64,000 bases of DNA from NCBI GenBank assembly GCA_009103225.1, contig RHPI01003536.1:72759-136758 (forward strand). Direction: 5' to 3'. Below are positions 56,050-64,000 of this stretch, piece after piece. Made by a program: the position numbers and the translations under genes. The notes under the pieces are model-generated. The model ran no database searches. It was not told where the DNA came from and worked only from the letters and a program-made list of their open reading frames with translations. This stretch comes from Chlorokybus atmophyticus. Lineage: Eukaryota; Streptophyta; Chlorokybophyceae; Chlorokybales; Chlorokybaceae. Each line of letters begins with the position of its first letter. Position 1 is the first letter of the stretch.

Positions 56050-57525
56050 CTATTCAACCTTCTTGGCCTTGCCCTTCCCCTTGGTTGGGCAGTTCTTTGC
56101 AATGTGGCCAGGCTGATGACAGACGTAACAGGTGCGAGCCGCAGCAGGCGTAGCACCACCAGCAGGTGTGGCACTAGTAGAAGGACCATATGTCTTCGCC
56201 TTCTTTGCCAAGTGTGCACTCGGATGAGGGAAACGCTTCCCTCCCACCCCTGGCGGTTTGGCCGAAACTGCCACATGTGACTTGTCCTGCACCGCCGTGT
56301 CATCGTTGTATAGGTACACGCTCAGCTTCTGCAACTTGGCCAAGTCCTCGGGAACCCAAGGCAGTCCCGTTGCCGTGTTGTACTGCAGTTGATCACGCAC
56401 ACGCGCATCCAAGCCGCGCTTGTACAACTCAAACTGCTCGGCCTTGTCAATAGGCATGAGGCCGCTGTTGGCACGACCCACCAATGCCTGGAATTCCTGC
56501 AGATAGGCTGAAGCCGCCCGACCATTCTGTCGCAACTTGCTGAGCTTGTTACGAGCCTGAGTAGCCGGGTCCATGCCACCATAGCGTTCCGTCAGGAACT
56601 GAAACAGTGCCTCCACTGTTTTGGTAGCACCGTCCTGTGTCTGCCTCGCCCACTCGGCGAGAGCGTCAGAAGGCATGAGCAACTCAGCAACAGCAATGTG
56701 TTCACCAACGGGGCGTCTCAATGCTGTTAAATAGTGCTCAACAGTTACCACCCAGTCGTGGATACTGACGCTGCCGTTGGGCTTGAACTTCTCAGGCTTA
56801 TTCAGCGCTGTGACCGGCAGACCCGCTGATGCTCCAGCTGCTGAAGTAGCACCCGCCACCTGTTGGCGCAGCGCCACCAACTCAGCCTGCATAGCATCGA
56901 GGCGTGCCGTCAACTGCACTCGGCCAGTCAACTTGTCTTCCAAGTTAGGTCCCAAGTACCAGAACACGTCCTTGCAACGCTGTGAGGTTTCCACTCCCAA
57001 GTTGGCCAAAGCCTCAAACGCCATTCGCTTGCCTTGGTAAGGGGGAGGCTTATCGTAAACAGCCATCAGAGCAGCCACCTTCGGATCACCGCGCACGAGT
57101 GGCGGAACATTGTTCGTCAGCTCGTGCTCGAGCATGCGGATCACCATCTCCTTGCTTGCGCGAGGAAGTGTGACAAAGTCCGTCTCATAGCCATCACGAA
57201 CCTTCTGAGCCCATGCATCCCATGTTTCCTTGCCAAGCTGTGGGTTGGCATCAAGCAGAGCCTTGCGCTCCTGGGCATACTTCTCAATTGCCCCGCCAAT
57301 GACACTCTGAGAGTCAACTGCAGGTGGTGCCATTTCAGCGTTTACTGCAACTGGTACACTCTGAGCAGACTGGTCGGGAGAAGCATCGCTCTCTTGCTTG
57401 TCTCCCTCCTTCTCACTGACGGTCAGCTGATAGCTCTGACTCGTGTCAGAGTAATTCACTTCCTCTTCACTTGATGGCTCATATGATGTGGACTTCTCCA
57501 CATCGTCCCCTCCTTGGTCAGACAT
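56050..57525 (-). CDS. Chromovirus Gag
   Basis: 491 residues from the ATG at 57525 (MSDQGGDD). An acidic N-terminus is followed by the retrotransposon Gag capsid region (about residues 260-400, with LPVTALNKPEKF, then HDWVVTVEHYLTAL, and RYGGMDPATQARNKL). One CCHC zinc knuckle lies near the end (CYVCHQPGHIAKNC), followed by a Lys-rich tail. It ends at TAG 56050-56052; Pol continues in the same frame. An upstream NTG at 57579 in the same frame was not used. Confidence 0.92.
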   Translation of the reverse strand: MSDQGGDDVEKSTSYEPSSEEEVNYSDTSQSYQLTVSEKEGDKQESDASPDQSAQSVPVAVNAEMAPPAVDSQSVIGGAIEKYAQERKALLDANPQLGKETWDAWAQKVRDGYETDFVTLPRASKEMVIRMLEHELTNNVPPLVRGDPKVAALMAVYDKPPPYQGKRMAFEALANLGVETSQRCKDVFWYLGPNLEDKLTGRVQLTARLDAMQAELVALRQQVAGATSAAGASAGLPVTALNKPEKFKPNGSVSIHDWVVTVEHYLTALRRPVGEHIAVAELLMPSDALAEWARQTQDGATKTVEALFQFLTERYGGMDPATQARNKLSKLRQNGRAASAYLQEFQALVGRANSGLMPIDKAEQFELYKRGLDARVRDQLQYNTATGLPWVPEDLAKLQKLSVYLYNDDTAVQDKSHVAVSAKPPGVGGKRFPHPSAHLAKKAKTYGPSTSATPAGGATPAAARTCYVCHQPGHIAKNCPTKGKGKAKKVE

Positions 57526-58134
57526 CTGCCCAAGAATATAAGCCGTCAATAGTTGAAGTTTGCAAGTGCACAAACACACAAGTTGTGCACTGCAAAAGTG
57601 TCAAAATCACTTGATTTTGTCTCGTCAAGTTTCAAGTGTGTTACGTGGAGTATACAGCTCAAACAAGAGCTCCCCACACAACTCTCAACTAGACACTTGC
57701 TTAGAAACAAACCGCACGCGAATTCACGCGGCGGTTCACAAGTTACAGCTTGTCAAAGTTTGCACTTTGTACAACTCAACTCAACCCACAATTGTAATTG
57801 ACACACAGGGTGCCAAATCTCGTTGAATCAACCCTACAGGGTGATATCAGCGAGTTGTGAGTTGTGAGTCTGATACTGGCCGCACAGAATGACTCTGGCG
57901 GCCTCACCGCACTGACTGGCGGTAACGACAGCCGATGTTGCCACCGGACTGTCTCACAAGGGGGGTCAAACCCTTTACACCACCACGAATCCACGTGGTG
58001 GCCAGCACAAGCACACACAAGTGGTGTTATATATATATATATATATCACTATGTGATGTGCTGGGCATGCAATACTGAGGGGGAAGGCTGCCTGAGTGGC
58101 CGCCTCCCCTACACGCAAGCTAACAAGCTCGGCT
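57526..58134 (-). other. Chromovirus 5' leader region
   Basis: Untranslated part between the primer site and Gag. It includes a TA microsatellite at about 58028-58047. No gene seen. Confidence 0.6.
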
Positions 58135-58707
58135 AGGCTAGGGCAGGGCAAGCTAGGCTATGCAAGGCAAGGCAAGGCAGGGCTAGGTAACTAGCCTACA
58201 CCAGCAACAGCGTTTTAATAATAACAACAACAACAACAACTACCACCTAATAACTACCACTAGTTGCCGCCGCTGCAGTCGCCTGCCGCCTGCTGCCGCA
58301 GTCGCCTGCCGCCTGCCGCCGCCCCTTCCACAGGCTCTTCACGCCCGTGCTCCGATACCAATGTAAAGAGACTAGAGGGGGTGTGCCCCCTCCTCCCTTT
58401 AATCCCCTACCCCAACACCACCACCAGCCACGACGCCACCGCCGCCGCCGCCAGGGGAATCTGCCGGAGCAGAAGATCCCCTGGCTATGGCGGCCGCTGC
58501 GTTAGCAGCGCCGCCATACGGCTGATATCGACATGAGACTCATGTCTCATGTCGATATCAGTGTTACAATTAAGTAACACTACATTAGGGCCTTAACACT
58601 AGGTTAACGGCCCTAATATGGCTTAATAGACTGTATAATCCCGTTGGGACCCTTATTTAATCCTAAATAAGGGCGGGGAACCTCTATGGAGGTAGCACAC
58701 CGTTACA
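58135..58707 (-). repeat. Leader-plus-LTR unit, inner copy
   Basis: 227 bp of leader (58135-58361, with the primer binding site at 58349-58360) plus a 346-bp LTR (58362-58707). Repeated with a 574-bp spacing at 58709-59281. Confidence 0.93.
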
Positions 58708-58708
58708 N
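58708..58708. other. Single N at the junction of the duplicated units
   Basis: One ambiguous base exactly between the end of the inner LTR and the start of the second leader copy, which suggests a contig join. Confidence 0.9.
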
Positions 58709-59281
58709 AGGCTAGGGCAGGGCAAGCTAGGCTATGCAAGGCAAGGCAAGGCAGGGCTAGGTAACTAGCCTACACCAGCAACAGCGTTTCAATAATAACA
58801 ACAACAACAACAACTACCACCTAATAACTACCACTAGTTGCCGCTGCCGCAGTCGCCTGCCGCCTGCCGCCGCAGTCGCCTGCCGCCTGCCGCCGCCCCT
58901 TCCACAGGCTCTTCACGCCCGTGCTCCGATACCAATGTAAAGAGACTAGAGGGGGTGTGCCCCCTCCTCCCTTTAATCCCCTACCCCAACACCACCACCA
59001 GCCACGACGCCACCGCCGCCGCCGCCAGGGGAATCTGCCGGAGCAGAAGATCCCCTGGCTATGGCGGCCGCTGCGTTAGCAGCACCGCCATACGGCTGAT
59101 ATCGACATGAGACTCATGTCTCATGTCGATATCAGTGTTACAATTAAGTAACATTACATTAGGGCCTTAACACTAGGTTAACGGCCCTAATATGGCTTAA
59201 TAGACTGTATAATCCCGTTGGGACCCTTATTTAATCCTAAATAAGGGGGGGGAACCTCTATGGAGGTAGCACACCGTTACA
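58709..59281 (-). repeat. Leader-plus-LTR unit, outer copy (outermost 5' LTR 58936-59281)
   Basis: Nearly identical to 58135-58707. Its outer end is followed by GACGC, which matches the base pairs left of the 3' LTR, so this is the true outer end of the insertion. Confidence 0.92.
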
Positions 59282-59286
59282 GACGC

Positions 59287-60388
59287 CCACGTATCACCCC
59301 TACACCAGCACGGTGCCTTTGTTTGTCATTCACTACTGGGATGCGAGTTGATTTGGCATTCACTTGCACGTTGCGGATTCGGTGCTTGCGGTGCGTGATC
59401 TCGTTCTCTTTGGCTCTAAAGAGCAATCACATGCACGCACGTGTGTGACCGCTGTGTGCATCTCCCCAAGCACCCTTGTTCATGAGCTTGTTGACTGATT
59501 ACTACTAGGCAATCTAGAGGACTACCCAATTTGTTTTTCCTCGGATTCCTTTCCTCGTGTATAAGCTCCTCCATGGACTCCGCACTCTTCATGCTACCCG
59601 CACTACGACTAGCCCTCACACTCGCGCGCCTCAATGTACTGACCCGCGGTGCAAAACACATCTTGTAGTTAAGCCTCCCTTGCACGACATAATTCTCGTT
59701 AGTTTATCGTTCATGCACGAAAGAGTTTGACTATATAAGTGACTGTATGACCTTAAAAAAAGTCATCAGAGATCTTGCTTATGAATGTATGACCATTTAT
59801 CTCAATAATAAAAATACTATTGCTTTGCTTTTATCGCAATGACCTTGGCCAAATCTGACCAATGGAATTCTTCGATGGAACAAGTGTATATTAGACATTA
59901 GCAGTAATTCATGACAATAGATTTTATACTACGCTTATATATAACGCAACACGTATTTGTATTTTATGTTCAAAAGCGAATTGCGCAACATTATGATTGC
60001 TATGCGTGATGACAGTGTCGTTGAAACCAAAGAAAAGTATAATTGTAACTAGCATATACCCAAGTTTTGGCTTAGACGCAAGAAAACATGTCATGTGAAA
60101 GCAGCACCTGCCTTGGCTATACCTTGGTAGGTAGTAAAAGTATTTGTATAAAAGTGCACCCCTGCAACTTGCATGCATCAAAGCAGTTGTCGACATCAAG
60201 CGTCTCTGGACGGATATTGGCTTCTTCTTTGCGCCGCCGCTGCGGACCGAAAATTAGGGTTAGAGTTCGACTGCGCCCTCAATCGGCCTGGCAGTGGCGG
60301 CCTGGTTGGGCGGCGGCGGCGGAGCAGGAGCAGGAGAAGGAGCACAAGGAGGAGCAGGAGTAGGACGGGGTCGTCGTCGTAGGAAGCG
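59287..60388. other. Intergenic region right of the chromovirus; eIF3L promoter
   Basis: No gene recognised. AT-rich between 59700 and 60080. GC-rich GGCGGC and GGAGCA repeats at 60300-60360 precede the eIF3L start. Confidence 0.5.
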
Positions 60389-63300
60389 ATGGCTGGGTAT
60401 GGCGGGAGGGACAGGGATAGGGGCAGAGACAGGGATAGGGAGACGGATTATGGCGCAGGGGGCTATGACGAGGATGAGCGTGGCGGCGGGCGTGATATGG
60501 ATGCCATGTACAGCCAGGCCGACATGGTCGTGCCGGACATGGTCAAGCAGTTCTGCGTTTACTTGTACAGGTACACACTTTGTTTACACGCTCAGATCGG
60601 CTGATCGTTCACGTACCATCACCATCAAGCAAACCCAACTCCTGTTATGCGTATACAGCTTGCAGTTCTACGTTTATCCTGCACAGCACCTCATGTCAGT
60701 TTGTGTCTGTTGTTACAGCCTCTTTGCGTTTAGCTGAAGCAATGCACATGCATTGGTTGTGTCTTGCATGCGCGGTTGGTTGAGTGCATGTCCTCGTGCG
60801 GTTATATCAGGCTCTACACGGCGTTAATCAAAGGTAACAATACACGTCGCACCAGATTACGCACGCTGCATTTCTTATTGTCGTAAGACAAAGGCTTGCA
60901 GTGCTTAGTTAAGTGGGATTTTTCGCATCGGTGCCAGGTTGCAATATGCTGGGGTCAGTGGGGTTTCATGTTGATTTGTTGGTGTTGGTATCCAGGCACA
61001 TAAGGGAACGAAGTGTGCCGGAAATACACCAAATGGTAGAGGATAGCTTCCACAAGATCACGGAGCGGTACTTTAAGGCGAGCCAATGGCCACCAGCGGA
61101 GTTGATTGCACCGCTTGTGGATGAGGACCATGCCTTCTTGCTGCTCTACCGCGAGCTCACTTTCCGTCACGTCTTCGCCCGCCTCACGCCCACCCTCCAC
61201 GTCCGCATTGACTCCTGGGATAACTACTCGACCCTGTTCAGGGTGAGACACACGCGCGCATGCACATGCATGTGTAGACACTCACTCATTCAGGCATACG
61301 TGCGCGCCCATGCACATGCACAAACTCAGGCACTCAGGTGTGTATACATGTGTGCACATGGGCACGTATGTTGGTTGTGCGCACTCGTCATCGATGCGTG
61401 TGCGCATTGGCAGTTACTGGAACTGTGCTGATGGTGGCGTTGTACGCTTGCGGTTGCAGGTGATTCTGCTGGGTAATGTCAACATGATGCTGCCGAACCA
61501 GTGGATGTACGACCAGATCGATGAGTTTATATACCAGATGCAGTCATTCTGCCAGTACCGTGCCAAGCAGCAGGAGCGCTCACGCGAGGAGCTCGCCATG
61601 CTCTATGAAGCAGACCAGGTGTGGGTTGTGTCTTTGTGTGTGCGTGTGCACATGAATGTTGCGCACGTATGTACAGTTTTCTTGCGCGCCTTGTAAGCAA
61701 ACATGTGTGTTACATGTGTCATTGTGTACGGAGGAGGCTGAACAGTGGCACGCGTGCAGGTTTGGAGCGTGCTAGGGGTGTTGAACTATCTCCAGGCGTT
61801 TGTGGACAAGTCTGGTATCGTGGACATCCTTGCAAGGGATGCTGACGCATTTGACGAGTCGGAAGGGTACGAGTATGGCGGCGGCGGGAGCAACGTGCTT
61901 CGCATGATGGGTTACTTCTGCCTTATCGGCCTCCTGCGCGTGCACACGCTCCTCGGGGACTACGACTCCGCTCTCCAGGCCGTCGAGCAGCCACTTCAGC
62001 TTCTCAGCAAGCATCATCAGCACCGGGCTGGTGCCACGTACCAACGCATCCCATCAGCCAGTGTCACCGTCCACTACCACGCCGGCTTCTGCTACCTCAT
62101 GATTGGCAGGTAGTGTTGCACGCTATGTGTGTGTGAATGTGGGTTTGTGCTCCTCGTGTAACACTTGCAACGTGTGATTCTGTAGGTATGCGGATGCCAT
62201 CAAGTGCTTTAACGCGTGTTTGCTGTACCTATCGCGCTCCAAGGCGTGGATAGCGAGGCTGCCACAACATGACCAGCTGCTCAAGAAGACCGAGCAGATG
62301 TACGCGCTTCTGGCCATCGCGCTCTCCTTGTACCCTGCACCCCGCTTGGTACTACGTGTGACTTTGCAGCTTACACACATGCACTCGCACTTGCATGCAT
62401 GCACGGGGCATGCACACACTCATACACACGCCTCCACACACCTCGTGTATCGCTGATGTGCTTGTGCGTTGGTTCTGTGTTTTATCAGGTGGACGAGTCG
62501 GTGTTGACGGCGCTGAAGGAGAAGTTTGGCGACAAGATGTCGAGGATGCAGAGGGGTGGGGCGGATTCTGAGAACGTGTACGACGAGCTGTTTAGCTACT
62601 CCTGCCCCAAGTTCATCACCCCGTCCCCACCTGGAGGCCCTGAGGACGCCCTCGTGAACTACAACCAGGACGCCTATAGGCTGCAGCTGCGCATATTCCT
62701 CACAGAGGTGAGGGCCCTGGTCACAGGCACCAGGTCTTCTTTGCACATTTTGTTTTCCTGTTGCTGCAATATTCTTTTCGCACCATTGTTGTGTTTTGAT
62801 TATGCAGTCCATGTGGTAACATTGATATCTTGAGTTTAGTAAATGTAATTGTAAATGTACATGTCAATTTCCGTAACGTTGTCAGTGGCTTGACTCACTG
62901 ACAACACTGCACTAGGAGCGTTTCCTGGTTAATGGTGTTGGTGTGACTGATTGGTGGTCCGCTTGCAGGTGCGGCAACAGTCGTCATTGCCAACGCTCAG
63001 GAGTTTCTTGCAGCTGTACACAAGCATCCCGCTTTCAAAGTTAGCATCGTTGCTGGACGCCGACGAGACTTCCGCCCGCACACTCTTGCTCGCACTCAAG
63101 CGCAGGACTGAGATCGGCAAGGGTGGGGATCCGGCCAATGCGCCGGATGTGGACTTCTACATGGAAGAGGTGACTTGTTGTGTTTGTGTTGTGATGCACT
63201 CGTTGACAAATTGTGTTTGTGTGTCGGGGCTGATCTGCTGTCTTGTTTGTGTTCTGCAGGACATGGTGCATGTTGTGGACATCAAGGTGCCAAAGAGGTT

Positions 63301-63486
63301 TGGTGACTACTTTTTGAGAAACATTACCAAGGTATGCCTTGCCAACACAACTGCTTGTCTACGACATCAGTTGGGTGTTTGTGCTTTCTCAATATCAGAT
63401 TGTGTGTACGTTTAGCCAAAATGGTTGGTCTGCAGGCGGAAGACATTATAGCTGAGGTAGAACGGCTGCCACCTCCGTTCATGTAG
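60389..63486 (+). CDS. EIF3L: Eukaryotic translation initiation factor 3 subunit L
   Basis: PCI-domain subunit of eIF3, which joins the 40S ribosome and recruits initiation factors and mRNA. Nine exons: 60389-60570, 60996-61242, 61460-61618, 61760-62109, 62186-62348, 62489-62707, 62969-63169, 63260-63331, 63436-63486 (547 residues, the usual length). The N-terminus is Arg/Asp/Gly-rich (MAGYGGRDRDRGRDRD). Conserved segments: YRHIRERSVPEIHQM, RIDSWDNYSTLF, LPNQWMYDQIDEFIYQMQSF, MMGYFCLIGLLRVH, YDELFSYSCPKFITPS, NYNQDAYRLQL and DMVHVVDIKVPKRFGDYFLR. The sequence is closest in wording to plant eIF3L. All introns are GT-AG. A possible small exon at 60811-60833 was rejected because it breaks the frame. 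Confidence 0.97.
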
Positions 63487-64000
63487 AGCAGAGTTGCAGG
63501 TGTTGCTGCCGCATGACACAATCTGGTTGATAACTTGTGCTTCAGTTTCACAAAGCTTGCTGATGGCAACATTGAGTTGCTGTCAGCTTCTGCGGGGGTA
63601 AATGGAAGTTGTGGCCGGCTGTGGGTGTTTCTGTAGGAGTCATACTGTCATGTGGATGTTTCAATTAGGGTGAATGCATTCATTGCGGCATGCTGGTGCC
63701 TGACTGACTGCAAAGTTGCCGCGCCGCATGCTGGTTGAACTGCAGGAAGCCTTGGATACTCGCAATTGCCATTTATTTGCTTGCGTCTTATGCTAATCCT
63801 TTTATGATTATTTTGCGGATCTTCCTCTTTGCCATTTGACCTGCGTCAGCAAAGTGGAACCCGTAACAGCATTGCCGGTGGAAGGGAGTGGTAGGGGGTA
63901 GGGCTGGCACTTGGAGAAAAGGCTGGCACCCATCGTATGAGCCATGGCATAGTAAGAAATTGATATGGCACGGCATTGCAAAATGTTGATACAGGGGGGG
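63487..64000. other. 3' flank of eIF3L
   Basis: No further gene recognised to the end of the window. Confidence 0.5.

Larger units (their letters stand above)
51814..59281 (-). mobile_element. Chromovirus (Ty3/Gypsy LTR retrotransposon with chromodomain)
   Basis: Flanked by the 5-bp target duplication GACGC (51809-51813 and 59282-59286). LTRs of 346 bp begin TGTAA and end TTACA. Gag and Pol lie in one minus-strand frame (57525 to 52282) separated by a single TAG. A primer binding site close to that of initiator Met tRNA follows the inner 5' LTR (58349-58360), and a polypurine tract borders the 3' LTR (52160-52170). LTR copies differ at only a few positions and both frames are open, so the insertion is recent and may be competent. 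At the 5' end an LTR-plus-leader unit is present twice, joined by one N. Confidence 0.95.

Noticed and set aside
59416-59685. 89-residue minus-strand open frame, Ser/Arg-rich
   Set aside because: No recognisable family, no supporting splice sites or neighbours.
60811-60833. Small extra exon of eIF3L between AG and GT
   Set aside because: Including it breaks the frame into the next exon, while direct joining of 60570 to 60996 gives the conserved YRHIRE motif.

Overview
This is nuclear DNA of a eukaryote, most likely a flagellated green alga. The genes are split by many short GT-AG introns. Their products look plant-like: an eIF3 subunit L closest in wording to plant eIF3L, a plastid transaldolase, a plant-type plastid membrane protein, a GT29 glycosyltransferase and a START/COQ10-like plastid protein. 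A front-end fatty acid desaturase and a SAS-6-like basal-body protein point to a flagellated alga rather than a land plant. I cannot name the species. Stops are read with the standard code.

Layout. 462-11244: a large, partly decayed Ty3/Gypsy-like LTR retrotransposon (+) whose single reading frame encodes Gag, protease, a complete C5 cytosine DNA methyltransferase domain, reverse transcriptase, RNase H, integrase and a terminal PHD-like finger. 11595-12205: three copies of a 207-bp tandem repeat. 13.3-50.2 kb: a compact gene island holding TFIIA large subunit (-), LSM10-like (+), GT29 (-), plastid transaldolase (+), HIG1-domain protein (-), PWP2 (+), RPAP3-like (-), front-end desaturase (+), plastid membrane protein (-), SAS6L (+), two tandem HTD2/MaoC-like dehydratases (-,-) and a START/COQ10-like protein (+). 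51814-59281: a well-preserved chromovirus (Ty3/Gypsy with chromodomain) on the minus strand, flanked by a 5-bp target duplication and carrying a duplicated LTR-leader unit. 60.4-63.5 kb: eIF3 subunit L (+). Assembly gaps lie at 35196-35622, 48346-48547 and a single N at 58708.

How the genes relate. They are general housekeeping genes (transcription, RNA processing, ribosome assembly, translation, chaperone assembly, lipid and mitochondrial metabolism) and form no single pathway. The striking feature is the layout: from 13.3 to 46 kb every successive gene is on the opposite strand, so neighbours alternate between divergent pairs with short shared upstream regions and convergent pairs. The one exception is the recent-looking tandem duplication. 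All exon chains given here were built by hand from splice sites; each sums to a whole number of codons. The most notable system is the methyltransferase-plus-PHD retrotransposon, which carries both a writer of DNA methylation and a potential chromatin reader.
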